Shown: positions 23,301 to 34,988, counted from the first letter of the stretch. The stretch is 48,270 nt of DNA from Hypsibius dujardini (GCA_001579985.1 LRSR01010772.1:1-48270); one strand, 5' to 3'. A program made the numbers and translations. The notes: generated by a model from the sequence alone, not told the origin.

Positions 23301-24835
23301 TCCGAGTGGGTGCAGGAGGACAAGATCGCCGTCCGCGGTGTCCATTTCGCACAGACCGCCTCGCCCCTCCCCGACACGGAGGAGTCATTCCTGGCCTTCC
23401 GTCGCGAGAAGAAGAGTGTGGAAAATCTGTCGAGATTCCTGTCAGGTAAGACACGACACTAATGTTTCTCACCTTATACACATGTGAAAGGCAATTATGG
23501 TTGAATTCACCGCAAAGATAATCAAGTATTTATTTATCTCAAAATCTTCCAATGCGTGTCCGTTCTCCTCAGGTCATGAGAACTTCCTCCCGAGTGTGTC
23601 GTCGGTGTCCAACTTCCGGCGTGTCTGCACGGACAACCCGGGTGGAAGGAAGGCGCGACAGTCAGTCACGCTTGACTGGGTCTCCACTGAGGACGGCTCG
23701 CACGTGCTGACTATCGGGCTGGGCCCACAGATTATGGTGTTCGCGGCAGTGAGCAACGACATTGCTCAGGAGAACATGAAAGCGCTGGCACTTGAGACGA
23801 CCACCACCAAGCGGCCGTTGCTGCGGCAGGCCAGCAGCTTTGCTGCCCCCGTTAACAAGGGCGTATACAGGTCAGTGGTTGATTGAATGATTGGTCGCCC
23901 TTGTTAACAAGGGCGTATACAGGTCAGTGGTTGATTGAATGATTGGCCCTGTTGACGAGGGCGTATACAGGTCAGTGGTTGATTGAATGATTGGCCCTGT
24001 TGACGAGGGCATATACAGGGTTGTGGTTGATTGAATGATTGGCCCTGTTAACAAGGGTGTATACAGGTCAGTGGTTGATTGAATGATTGGTCACCCTTTT
24101 TAACAAGGGCGTATACAGGGTTGTGGTTGATTGAATGATTGGCCATGTTGACGAGGGCGTATACAGGTCAGTGGTTGATTGAATGATTGGTCGTCCTTGT
24201 TAACAAGGGCGTATACAGGTCCATGGTTGATTGAATGATTGGTCGATCATTTTGGTTTGAATAAAAGTTTAGATTTCAATCGTACCTATAGGTTTAATTT
24301 CACTCGAATAAACTTCTAATTTTTTATGGATATTTTTGGTTGTTTAAATCGGGAGATTTTACTAGATTATGTTTTGTTTTTAGGTGGATGAGGTTGCGCA
24401 TGATCATGCTGGACAGTCAGGACGGCGCCCCGATGATCCCGAACCAGTTGACCTGGGTTCGCACCGGCCTGCTCGTCCTTGGGATGGACAATGAAATGTA
24501 CGTCTACTCGCAGTGGAAGAAGACCACGGAGGATCTTATTGAAGGTGCCGTGGCCACTGCCGCTGCGATGGACGCTCGGGACTTGTCTGACTACAACCTC
24601 GTGCGGATGGGCGCGTCCCCGAGCCGGATGAAAGTCACCAGGACCATGCCGTCTCTCATGTCGTCGGATCAGTTGAAGAAACTGAAGAACAAGAAGACTT
24701 TGGCGCAGATTAGTCAGACCGGGAAGAATGTGCCTGAAAAAGACATCATTGTCGATAGAGGTCTGTCTGTCTGTCTGTCTGTCCGTTTGTCTGTCTGTCT
24801 GATTGTCTGTATGTTTGTATGTTTGTCTGTTTGTT

Positions 24836-24872
<37 letters not shown>

Positions 24873-24873
24873 A

Positions 24874-24908
<35 letters not shown>

Positions 24909-25413
24909 GCCTGTTTGCTTATTTGTTTTTGTGTATGTCTGCCTGTTTAAGATGCCAAAGTTTTTATTGTTTTCAGGTCTTTTTGAAGCGGCTCGAATTG
25001 CTTCACCAGTACTGCCGCAATACCATCCAAAACAGCTTACGGAACTGCTCAATTTCGGACGGCTTCGTCGCGTGCAAGCGATCTTGGCGCATCTGTTGCG
25101 TTGCATTCGGAGTGCGGTGCCAACGAACAACACGGATCCTTACGGGGATAACATGGAGGATGGAGAGCGGTCTAGTTTGTCTCGGCAGTTGTCGTTGCAG
25201 AACAATCGGCGGAAGTCGATTGTCGGCTTGTCGCCCACAAATGCGAGGGAGCAGCCGCTCGGACAGCAGAATACGACAGATGAGTTCCAGCCGTTGGATT
25301 ACATTGAAATTGACTCGATCCCGCCGTTGCCGTTGTTTGCGCTGCTGGAGGCAGACAATTATACGGGTACGTGAAGACATCAAGCAGACACGCCAGCAGG
25401 CAGACTGACTGCC

Positions 25414-25454
<41 letters not shown>

Positions 25455-25965
25455 GGCAGACTGACTGCCAGACAGACAGACAGACAGACAGACAGACAGT
25501 CAGTCAGTCAGTCAGTCGGTCAGACAAACAAACAAACAAACAAACAAATAGAGAAACATAGAGGTAGTACAGAAATTTCAGTATCCAGACGTTAAGATTA
25601 ATTATCTTTCAGGCAAACGAGGTGATGCGGAAGAGAACTACGACGCGCTCTTCAGTACGACCAACGATGAAACCGACCAATCCCTCGACGACCTCCTTGA
25701 CGCGGACGACGAAGAGGAACAGGCCAAAAAACGTCGTAAAGCTCGTCACGAACCGGTAGACATGTACGCTTTCGTGCCGCACGACGCTACACACCTGGTG
25801 CACTACCTCACACACATGCATCTGCCGGGTTTGTCAAGCCTGGACCAGATGCACCTGCTGGCCTTGGCGGATACCGTCGCCAATTGCAGTGGAAAACTGA
25901 CCATTGAACAAGACCAGGTATGCCTGAACTGAGTCTTCCTTCGGTTATCTGTCCGTATGTTTATC

Positions 25966-25996
<31 letters not shown>

Positions 25997-26557
25997 GGTT
26001 TGTTTCTGAAATTTATTGTTTTCTCTGAATTTTCTAGATTTTGTTCCAAAGTTGATGTATGTTTTTCTTTGACAGGAGGAAGGGGCTCAGGATTCTCGGG
26101 CCACTGCCGAGAACGTCGACCCTTGCGGACTACGATATCTGCTGGCGGTCCGACAGCATGTCTATCTGATGCGCTGTGTTCCGCACCACCAACGAGCAAA
26201 GCTGCAGAAACAAGGCATTGAGACGAGTTATATCGCGTGGGCCTTCCATTCGGAGAATCAACAGGAACTGCTTGCGGCGGTTTCACACATCGTGCCTGGG
26301 GACCTCAAGTGGTCGGACTTTAAGGAACTCGGTGTCGGATGGTGGTTAAAGAGTAATGCGCTGTTGAAGACAGTGGTTGAAAAGATGGCCAAGAATGCCT
26401 TTCAGGTGGGTTGTCTGTCTGTTTGCCTGTCTGTCTGTCTGTTTGTTTGTCTGTCTCTCTGTCTCTCTGTCTGCCTGTCTGTTTGTGTCTATCTGTCTGT
26501 TTGTCTGTCTGTCTGCCTGTCTGTCTGTCTGTCTGCCTGTCTGTCTGTCTGTGTCTA

Positions 26558-26598
<41 letters not shown>

Positions 26599-27272
26599 AA
26601 GACTGCACTTTTATCTTTCTATCTGTTTGCCTGCTTGTCTATATGTATGTTTATCGGTTTGTCTATTTGTGTGTTTGTCTAGTCTGTCAGTCGATCGATC
26701 TTTGTGATATCTGCCTGTATGGGTGTTTATTTCTCTCTATTAGTCTGGTCACTGATTCGTACAGATGTTTCCTGCTAACGTATTCTGACGCGGTCTATTT
26801 GTCTTTGTAGGCATCGCAAAATCCATTAGACGCGGCACTCTTCTACTTGGCGCTGAAGCGGAAGAAAGTGCTGGCCGCCCTGTTCAAACTGGTTGCCGAC
26901 CAGAGGATGATCGATTTCTTCTCCAACGACTTCAAGGAGGATCGCTGGCGCAAGGCTGCACTGAAGAACGCCTTCGCACTGTTGGGCAAACAACGGTTTG
27001 AACACGCGGCCGCCTTCTTCTTGCTAGGCGGTGCCGTCAAAGACGCCGTCGACATCATCATGACCAAGCTGAATGATGTGCAGCTGGCGTTGACGGTGGT
27101 GCGGCTGTATGAGGGCGATGAGTTCGGCACAGTCAGCGAGAACCAGACGAGAGTTCTTCAGGTTGGTCAAGACTGCTGAAACGGGTCACACATTTCAAAA
27201 AAAGACAAACAGATAGACAGACTGGCACGCTTGCGGACAGGCAGACAAACAAACAGACAAACAGACGTACAA

Positions 27273-27311
<39 letters not shown>

Positions 27312-29149
27312 GCCAGCCAGACAGACAGACAGACAGACAGACAGACAGCCAGACAGACAGAGACAAAGAGACACGTAGACAGTGAGACAAGATTAACTAT
27401 TTTCTTTCCTAGGATTATGTGATTGACTCGATCCACGACGATATTCAAGGCTCCGATGACCACAGCCTTTTGGCCTCCCAAGACCCCTTCCAAAAGAGCA
27501 TGGCCCACTGGCTGTTGCGCGATTATAACGCCGCCCTTCAGACTCTCCTCGAGGACGACCGTGAACTGGGTTCCGCGGCTAAGCCTTCCATCTTCAACTT
27601 CTACGACTACCTCCGAAACCATCCAATTGTCGTGCGTCAGGTTAGTATTGGTGAATGTAACCATTAGAAGTGAAGTACGTGCATAATGAAGATACTTTAT
27701 GGCCGCTCCGATCTTTGCTTATGTTAATTAATCCAGTCTTAAGTGTAAATAGAGTAATATTTAACATAAATATTGCGATTTGAATTAGTTTTTATTTCTT
27801 TATTTTTATGTTTCTGGTTAACTTGCCTAAATGACGTAATTGTATAACTTGAGCCGTGTTTCCATTAAGAAGAAATGCTGTAAACAAATGTCTCTGAAAT
27901 GAATAATGTATTTTTTCGGTCCATTTATTCTAGAATTTCCAATTACGATTGCGAATGTGCTTCCTCGTTTTTATAAATATAGCGACATTTTAAATTGAAT
28001 TGCCCGTTTTTCAATGCCTAATGCCCGTGCCGTACACCGCTTTAGGTACAGGCCAGCACTAAAGCACAGAAGAAGGACTGCATCTCGTCGGTGGAGCGGC
28101 GACTCTTCTTCAAGACCGCCCACGTTTACTTCCGTGCCGGCTGTCCGCAGCTCGCGCTGGAGGTGCTGTGCAAGTTGCCGGAGTTTTTCTACGACGACGT
28201 GCCAGACCTGTCCGTGGCCGTGAAAGGAGTCAACGGGTTGGAAAGTGTGGGGACACCAGTCAGGGCGCCTCCGCTATTAGAGGTGGAAGCGGTGGACTGG
28301 AGTGCGCCGGTTCTCACGGTCAAAGAGGACAAGTTCGAGATTAAGTGGGACGACGAAGAGGAGGAGGATTGTAGTGAGACAGGATCAGTCAAGTAAGTGG
28401 ATATGTCTGTCTGTCTGTCTGTCTGCTGTCTGTCTGTCTGTCTGTCTGTTTGCCTGTTTGTCTGCCTGTTTGCCTGCCTGTTTGCCTCTTTGTCTATTTG
28501 TCTGTTTGCCTAACTGTATGTCTGTCTATCTGTTTGTATGTCTGTCTGTCTGATTGTCTGACTGTCTGACTGTATATCTTTAGTTCTGTCTGTCTGGCTT
28601 ACTGATGATTTGTTTGTCTGTCATCTGCCTGGATGTCTGACTATTCCGGCATGTCTGTCTGTTTGTGTGGCTATTCTCTCTTCATTTCCAGTAAACGTTT
28701 TGTTGCAGAGAATTCGGATTGCCTGAGAAGAAGTCCGCGCCGGCATCCCGTCGGTCCAGTGTTCTGTCTAGTACCGTGCAAGATCTCTCAAAGCGGACGG
28801 ACATAATGGCGCAACAATTGAAGTTTATTGCCGGGTTGAAAATCCTGATGGAAGAACTCAGCACACTGGCGACCGGCATCGAAACGGACGGCGGCCAGCT
28901 TCGTTTCATCCTCTACATGTGGTTGGAGAAAGAGGTTGAGATCTTGAAGCTGCTATGCTATAAGAGCGGCACTGCGCTGTCACGGAAACTCCAGCAAGTC
29001 AAGGCGATGAATGAAGAAGTGGATGAACGCGTTATGTCTTATCAGGAGGAGAAACCGTCCCTCCACGAGGTAAGCAGACAAAGAGGCATGGAGACAGACA
29101 GACACACAGACACACAGACACACAGGCAGACACACAGGCACACAGGCAC

Positions 29150-29188
<39 letters not shown>

Positions 29189-29258
29189 AACAGACAGACA
29201 GACAAACAGACACAGACAGACACAGACAAACACACAAACAGACACAGACACACACACA

Positions 29259-29298
<40 letters not shown>

Positions 29299-29355
29299 GA
29301 CACACACACAGACACACAGGCAGACACACAGGCAAACACACAGGCACACAGGCAC

Positions 29356-29396
<41 letters not shown>

Positions 29397-32300
29397 GTTC
29401 AGAATACCATATAATACAAACAGTCTTTATGACTTTTAAGAATGGGGATGTCCATTTGCAGGTGATGCTTGCCGATAAGATGGATTTTGACGCGCGCCTT
29501 CAGCGTGTGACACGGAGGAAAACCTGGCTAAAAGCAAACCAGCAGCTCTTGCGATCGCTGATTCACTACTGCCAAATCTACGGGGGCAATGGAGGAGGCC
29601 TGGCGTCGGTTTACATGGAACTGACGTTGTTGGCGCACGAACTGTACCAAGGTTCGGTTCAACAGCAGCAGCAGCTTCTCACGCCATTGCCCTTCCTTAC
29701 AACTCTCCCGCTGCTTTCGGCGTTCTTGACCGGTAGGTTTGTGTATTTCTTGTCTAAATGAATCGTGCCTTGCTCGCTTGATCGTCTAAATGATAATTTT
29801 ATTGACCATCTGTCTGTCTGGGCCTGTCTGCCTGTCTGCCTGCCTGATTGCCTGCCTGATTGCCTGTCTGTCTGTCTGTCTGCTTGCCTGTTTGTCTGTC
29901 TGCCTGCCTGCCTGATTGCTTGTCTGTCTGTCTGTCTGCCTGCCTGTTTTTATCCCTTGTGCATGTGCCTGATTGTTTGTTTAGTTGTCTGAATTACTGC
30001 CGTCTTGGCTGTCTGAATAATAGAGTGATTCTCTACTTGTCTGTCTAATTTTCTGAATGGTTGATGCTTGTCTTCTGGAATGGTTTTTTCAAATCCCATT
30101 TTGCTTGATTGCCAGGCCCGATGACCATCTCCAGCGACCCGGTGAACTTTGTCTCAAACATGTCACAGGACCTGCTCCGTACCGTGGCCGAACGCCGTGG
30201 GCCACCTTCACACGGCGAGCCCATCGGTCCGATCTACATCCTGCGCGACATTGCCCTGGCCTTGTCGGCTTGCGTCTACCAATCGCTTTGCGATAGCGAC
30301 TCCTCCCAGGTACTGCTCTGTAGCATATATCGACAGCAACAGCTGCTTTTGTTTCAGATTAGTCCGAAGTAGATTCGAAAAATTGGAAATTCAAATTGTA
30401 TTTCACTTTAAGGACAAGTTACCTAATCAAGATATCTCTCCGCAGGTTCGGAATGTCCAACAAAATCCTTCCGCAGTGTTGGAAGGCTTCGCCGCGACGC
30501 TCCTCAACTCTGGCGGCTACATCTTCACCATGCAGCAGCGGAAACGCCGTATGACCTCCACGACGGATCATCGCCTTATTCCCACCACCCAGCCAAGCAA
30601 GTGGCCCGGGGTGCAGTCTCTACGAGCGCTGTTGGCGCGAGAGCGCGATGAGAATGCTCCCCGTCTCTATGTGCTGCTGATGGAGGCTTTCATTGCTGTC
30701 TATATGTCGCTGTTGACGACGGGGTTAGCATTGCGGGATGTCAACCTGCTGTACCGGCTGGTAGGGATTAATTTCAACGTGAAGACCTGGTCGAACGTCT
30801 TTGGGGGCGGCGCAAAGAAGGTTGTGCGGACGGCGAGTGTAGAACGGAAGCGATCGGGTATGTAGTTGTATGAGTTGTCTGTCTGTCTGTCTGTCTGTCT
30901 GTGTCTCCATGTCTATATCTGTCTATATCTATCTATCCGTCTACCTGCCTGCCTGCCTGCCTGCCTGCCTGCTTGCTTTCTGTCTGTTTTTATGTCTGCC
31001 TGTCTGCCTGTCTGCCTCCCTGCCTGCCTGACTCTGTCTGTTTGGTCGTTTGCATTTTGGCAAGCTGTTGACTACCCTTTCATAATCCATTTCAGATGCT
31101 TCGAGCATATCTCAGCCCAATTCTGAGGCCGCAAAGCACCGTAATCTCCTCAACGCCAAGGTGCTCGGTCACGCGCCCGGAAAAAGTCCCTCCACCCCCG
31201 GCACCAAAGTCTCCACCCCGGTGACCTTCGCACCGGATCCACAAATGGGTGCCAACATGTTTCAGGAGGTCTTTGTTCCTCCCGAGAGCAGCATCGTCAG
31301 CTGTGTACTGAACAAGCCGCTCGTCGACACCTTTGCCGATCCTCCGTTTGCCGATTACGATTCCAACGACTCGCAGTCAGACGATGAGGAGCCGGACCAT
31401 GTCAGCGATTCCGAGATGGACGATGCGGTGACGAGGCGATTTGACAACGAACATCTCGATCCGAATTCATATAGCTGGGCTATATTGCGGCTAGTGATTG
31501 TCAAGGCCGCGACCCGGGTGGTCCAGCAGGTACTGACAACCGTATCGGTGGACCAGCAGGATCTACCGGTCATCTCGCCCGCTCTGCATTTGACTATGAG
31601 AGTGCTCGAAAAGTGGCAAAGTAAGTTTGTCTGCCTGCTTGCCTGACTGTCTCTCTGAGTGTGTTTCTGTGTCTCTGTCGGTCTGTCTGTCTGTCTTTCT
31701 GTCTGCCGTTCTGGTTATCTGTCTGTCAGTCTGTATGTCTGCCTGTATGTCTGCCTATCTGTATATCTGTCTGTCATTCAGTCACTCTAACTGTCTATTT
31801 ATATGTTTTTGTTTGTTAGTTCGTGGGTCTGTCTGTCTGTCGATTTGTATGCCTGTCTGTTTGTTTGTCTGCATGCATGCATGCATGCCTGGCTGTCTGT
31901 CTGCGTGTATGTCTGCCTGCCTGTTAATATGTTTGTATGTCTGTTGGTCTGTATGGCTTCTTTATGTTTGTTTGTCTGCCTGCGACAGTCCTCATAAATT
32001 TTTCAATTTCAGACTCCGCCGTTCACTCTTTGGATGACTTTGGTGCCGCACCAGAACATTACATTCCGCGCACCTACTCCGGGGAAGCGCCCCAAAGCAA
32101 GAAAAGCCCATACGCCGTCCTCCTCGACCCGGACAACACCCCCTTCCAGACAGACAAGCCCTCCGCCCTCCCCATCAAACGTCTCTGGACGTATCTCATT
32201 CATCAAGATTACCTCCAGGAAACCTTTGTCAAGTTTATGTTCAAGCGTCGCCGGGCGGATCTTCCCTCTCTCGACACTATTGCCGAATTGACCGCGGCGG

Positions 32301-32582
32301 AAGACACACCTAAGATGGCACGTGACGCTATTAGAATCGTCCATAAGGATCAGGACATCGTGACGGCATTCGCGGTTAATCGGGCGAATCCGCGGATGAT
32401 TGTCTTAAGCACGGCGCGCGACATTACAGAGATTAATATTTCGTCGTTGCTGCATCCGGAAGAGTGGCTGCAGGACGAGGGGGAGTTTGGACTGTTGACA
32501 ATGAAGAACCAGGTATTAGACATGGATACAGACTAGTAAACATCCAGGTAGACAGACAGACAAACAGACATACAGATAGATG

Positions 32583-32631
<49 letters not shown>

Positions 32632-33934
32632 GCAGACAGACAATAAATGGACAAACGGACAGACAGACAGACAGTTATTTTCACGTTATTTTTTTAGGCT
32701 GCGGTCGAAAAAGCAGATCCGGAGTTTCTGGTGCTTCAAACTCCCTCCGACCAACCACCCACCGACAACGTTTCCCGCAGTGCGGCTTCTTCTCAGATGC
32801 TGTCGCACTATCAAGTGTCCAGTCGTGGCGCTTACGTGGTAAGTGCTCTGCATTCTCTAGGCCATAAACGATGAAAATACCTTGCATGCTTTCTGATGTG
32901 GCCTTGGGATCTTTGGTGGTGGGCTATTTGTAACCAGTTTCCCTGTCTTTCTTTCCCCTTTCCTATCGGGTACAGCTGAAGGGCTTTAATATGCCGGGCT
33001 TTTCCAACCCACATTTTGCCAATTACGTGGTGGGCCGCAGTAGCTATATGATGAAAAAGGTTGGTGGCGGCGCTTCTGTGGTGGTGGTCTTGCCTGGATG
33101 TCAACCCTTCTAGATGTGCATAGCGACAGTCAGTTATGCAGTCGCCAGTGAGACACAGTCATATAGGCAGACTGATTATCTTTCAGACATACTTATTAGC
33201 ATACAAGCGGACAGACAGACAGGCAGGCAGACAGACAGACAGACAAAGGGACAGACAGACATATTTGTAGACATTCGCTGTGTAGATATGTCTGACTGAA
33301 AAGAATTTTTTCACAGACTTTCAAGCGGCCTTGTAAAGAGGTCCGTCGACTTTGCCCCCATCCAATGCTGCCATACTACGTCAGTGGCTCTGCCGACGGC
33401 ATTATTCGCCTGTGGGAATTCGGCCACCCGAAGGAACTGACGGCCGTCAAGGCCTCCGCCAACATGGCCAAAATTAACCATCTCGAGTTTAGCAGTCAGG
33501 GCAACAAATTCGCGGCCGGTGACGCGGACGGTCTCGTCAGCTTCTGGCAACTGGGAACCTGCTCCAACAACGCTGCACCCTACTTCTCGCTGCAATGTCA
33601 CAATAAGACCTGCTCGGCTTTCACCTTCCTCGGCTCATCCAGTGTGATCGCGACGGCCGGTCATGCGTCCGAGAGTCGGAATGTAGCGATATGGGACACG
33701 CTGCTGCCGCCGAAGAAGTCAATGGTGGCGTCGTTTGTCTGTCATGACACCGGATCGTCGGCTTTGGTTTACGCGGCACAGCATAACTTGCTCATCACTT
33801 GCGGGAAGAAAGGGGATGTCTGTCTGTTTGATATCCGACAGAGGCAGCTCAGGTATGGTCTCATTTTTTATTTGTCTGTGTCTGTCCATCTATCTGCCTG
33901 TCTGTCTGTCTCTCTGCCTGTCTGCCTGTCTGTT

Positions 33935-33973
<39 letters not shown>

Positions 33974-33994
33974 ATTCTTGTCTGCCTGTCTGTT

Positions 33995-34032
<38 letters not shown>

Positions 34033-34412
34033 CTTGTCTGCTTGTCTGCCTGTCTGTTTTTCTGTCTGTCTGTTTGTATTCTAGTCACCCTCCTGGAAGA
34101 TGTTTCTTCTTTTCCAGGCATAAGTTCCAGGCACACGATTCCGCCATCCGTGCCATCGCTCTTGACCCCACGGAGGAGTACTTTGTGACTGGTTCTGCGG
34201 AGGGCGACGTCAAAGTCTGGGGCTTATCTATTCACAACCTCCTCCTGTCCTTACCGGAAGAACACAAGAAGCAGACCTTCTTCCGGAACTCCTCCAACGG
34301 TGTGATGCAGTTAGATGTGGACTCTAACAACCGACTCTTCAGCTGCGGCGCTGATGGTTTCTTCAAGATTCGCTCCCTTCAGCCGGCTGACTACGTCGTA
34401 CAGACTTTGTAG
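14655..34412 (+). CDS. DMXL2: DmX-like protein / rabconnectin-3 alpha (V-ATPase assembly regulator)
   Basis: Subunit of the animal counterpart of the RAVE complex, which promotes V-ATPase assembly on endosomes and synaptic vesicles. Exons: 14655-14741, 16828-17101, 17501-17936, 18293-18633, 19064-19230, 19378-19747, 20132-20689, 20949-21316, 21563-21715, 21949-22335, 22554-22818, 23167-23445, 23573-23870, 24384-24760, 24977-25366, 25613-25917, 26076-26405, 26811-27161, 27413-27640, 28046-28392, 28709-29069, 29462-29732, 30116-30309, 30446-30857, 31096-31620, 32013-32512, 32698-32838, 32976-33059, 33317-33852, 34118-34412; 9630 nt, 3209 aa (human DMXL2 about 3036). The N-terminal WD40 part starts [12 protein letters not shown] and includes AYGTGCDIV and FSWRKTS. 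The Rav1-like core has [30 protein letters not shown] and [22 protein letters not shown] (residues about 1690-1910), then [18 protein letters not shown]. The C-terminal WD40 repeats (residues about 2935-3209) include [24 protein letters not shown] and [18 protein letters not shown]1 and DMXL2 cannot be separated; invertebrates usually have one gene (Rbcn-3A). Confidence 0.97.
14749..14784 (+). repeat. GT dinucleotide run
   Basis: GTGT run starting about 8 bp after the DMXL exon 1 donor (gtgagc). Confidence 0.95.
15297..15405 (+). repeat. CTGT/CTGC tract in DMXL intron 1
   Basis: Pure CTGT followed by alternating CTGC and CTGT units, then a short ATGTCT run. Confidence 0.95.
15920..15980 (+). 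repeat. AGGC/AAGC tetranucleotide run
   Basis: AGGCAGGC and AAGCAGGC units, a variant of the ACAG family. Confidence 0.9.
16046..16801 (+). repeat. Divergent duplicated segment around a CTGT tract
   Basis: Copies at about 16046-16243 and 16611-16801 share ATATTAATT.CATC at one end, CGGGAG and TTATTGACT in the middle, and GGTTTTATTGACT at the other end. The second copy leads into the exon 2 acceptor; a CTGT array lies between them (16258-16610). Confidence 0.75.
16258..16615 (+). repeat. CTGT tract in DMXL intron 1, distal
   Basis: Degenerate array with many CTGT, CTGC and TTTG units and no long pure core. Confidence 0.9.
17158..17460 (+). repeat. CTGT tract in DMXL intron 2
   Basis: Pure CTGT core of about 70 bp near 17250-17320, with CTAT runs at the left edge. 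Confidence 0.95.
18010..18240 (+). repeat. ACAG tract in DMXL intron 3
   Basis: Degenerate. A block including GACAAGCTGGCATTCAGACA-like sequence occurs twice (about 18063 and 18130). Confidence 0.9.
18690..19030 (+). repeat. ACAG tract with a 118-bp direct duplication in DMXL intron 4
   Basis: A 107-bp segment at 18713-18819 recurs without visible mismatch at 18831-18937 (offset 118). It carries unique words such as GGCATAATCAGACAGAGAG, so it is a segmental copy and not just shared microsatellite. Confidence 0.95.
19755..20070 (+). repeat. CTGT/CTCT tract in DMXL intron 6
   Basis: Enriched in CTCTGTCT and CTTTGTCT units. Confidence 0.9.
20725..20905 (+). repeat. ACAG tract in DMXL intron 7
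   Basis: Mixed ACAG, GGCA and CCAG units, orientation opposite to introns 6 and 8. Confidence 0.9.
21325..21530 (+). repeat. CTGT tract in DMXL intron 8
   Basis: A block containing TCGGCCTGCCCTGCCTGTCT occurs twice (about 21360 and 21438). Confidence 0.95.
22840..23120 (+). repeat. CTGT tract in DMXL intron 11
   Basis: Interrupted CTGT and CTGG units. Confidence 0.9.
23851..24241 (+). repeat. Tandem array copying the DMXL exon 13 5' splice site
   Basis: Eight units of 48-52 bp. Each carries a near copy of the exon 13 end (GTTAACAAGGGCGTATACAG), the donor (GTCAGT in most) and GGTTGATTGAATGATTGG. The first unit is the real exon-intron junction at 23870/23871; seven copies follow in the intron. 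Some copies have GGTTGT or GTCCAT in place of GTCAGT. Confidence 0.95.
24761..24950 (+). repeat. CTGT tract that begins at the DMXL exon 14 donor
   Basis: The intron starts GTCTGTCTGT directly after exon 14, so the 5' splice site is inside the microsatellite. Intron 14 is 216 nt and has no stop in the reading frame. Confidence 0.95.
25385..25560 (+). repeat. ACAG tract in DMXL intron 15
   Basis: The block CAGACTGACTGCC plus an ACAG run occurs twice, followed by short CAGT and AAAC runs. Confidence 0.95.
25950..26000 (+). repeat. Short CTGT tract in DMXL intron 16
   Basis: Pure CTGT for about 28 bp near 25970-25996. Confidence 0.95.
26408..26690 (+). repeat. CTGT tract in DMXL intron 17
   Basis: Array starting a few bases after the exon 17 donor, with two similar blocks containing TGTGTCTATCTGTCTG. 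Confidence 0.95.
27200..27390 (+). repeat. ACAG tract in DMXL intron 18
   Basis: ACAG runs with two CAGCCAG interruptions, opposite in orientation to intron 17. Confidence 0.95.
28402..28680 (+). repeat. CTGT tract in DMXL intron 20
   Basis: CTGT core at 28404-28450, then degenerate. Confidence 0.95.
29085..29396 (+). repeat. ACAG/CACA tract in DMXL intron 21
   Basis: ACAGACAC units, a CA dinucleotide run near 29262-29294, and a closing ACAG run. It is similar to the tract at 42290-42475. Confidence 0.95.
29812..30050 (+). repeat. CTGT/CTGC tract in DMXL intron 22
   Basis: Degenerate, with CCTGCCTGATTG blocks. Confidence 0.9.
30872..31045 (+). repeat. CTGT/CTGC tract in DMXL intron 24
   Basis: CTGT run followed by a CTGC run near 30942-30972. 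Confidence 0.95.
31625..31990 (+). repeat. CTGT tract in DMXL intron 25
   Basis: Highly degenerate, with a GCAT run near 31870-31888. Confidence 0.85.
32550..32680 (+). repeat. ACAG tract in DMXL intron 26
   Basis: Pure ACAG at about 32594-32620 plus flanks. Confidence 0.95.
33208..33265 (+). repeat. Short ACAG tract in DMXL intron 28
   Basis: ACAG and AGGC units over less than 60 bp. Confidence 0.9.
33875..34083 (+). repeat. CTGT tract in DMXL intron 29
   Basis: Contains a duplicated block of CTGCCTGTCTGTTTGTCTGT followed by a pure CTGT run (about 33920 and 33982). Confidence 0.95.
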
Positions 34413-34988
34413 AAGATGTCAAATGGTTTGGCTTGACTGGAATTTTGTTTTGGTGGCGTCTTGCGCTTTCTACTTGTGAATGGAAATTTTAAGACGATGT
34501 TGTTAGTGTTTTTTTGGTTGTGATATGGAGTTTGGTTTCTGTTTGTTTTTCTCTCTCCCGCATTGTTCAACCTTTTTCCCCTGTTGATGATGATGTCCAC
34601 TACCGCTTTATTGCAGAATTCGATTAACTTTATCCACATTTCCACAGCGCATGTGTAGCTCCTCTCGTTTTTATCCATTTTAAATGCAATTAACCATCTA
34701 CTGCGACGTGTCGTTTCGTTCTCGGTGAATTGCGATGAAAGCAGAAGTTGAGAAGTTATTCTGACACTTTTACAGAATTGAATCGCCGCAGATTATCACG
34801 CGTCTGCATCAAATGGTACACTCAGTACACTCAGTCTGAATGTAAGACGCTCCCTCCTTCGTCCACGTCATCTACATTCTTGGCGCTAACCGAGTCGTCG
34901 GAGAACTCGGTCGAACATAGAACACAGTTGTTCGGAACATGTTCGGTCTGATGATCTAAAAAAAAGGTTAAAATACATGAAAGTACAT

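Noticed and set aside
23872-24054. CRISPR-like array at the DMXL intron 13 repeat
   Set aside because: Direct repeats are adjacent with no unique spacers, in an animal intron. It is a minisatellite that copies the splice junction.
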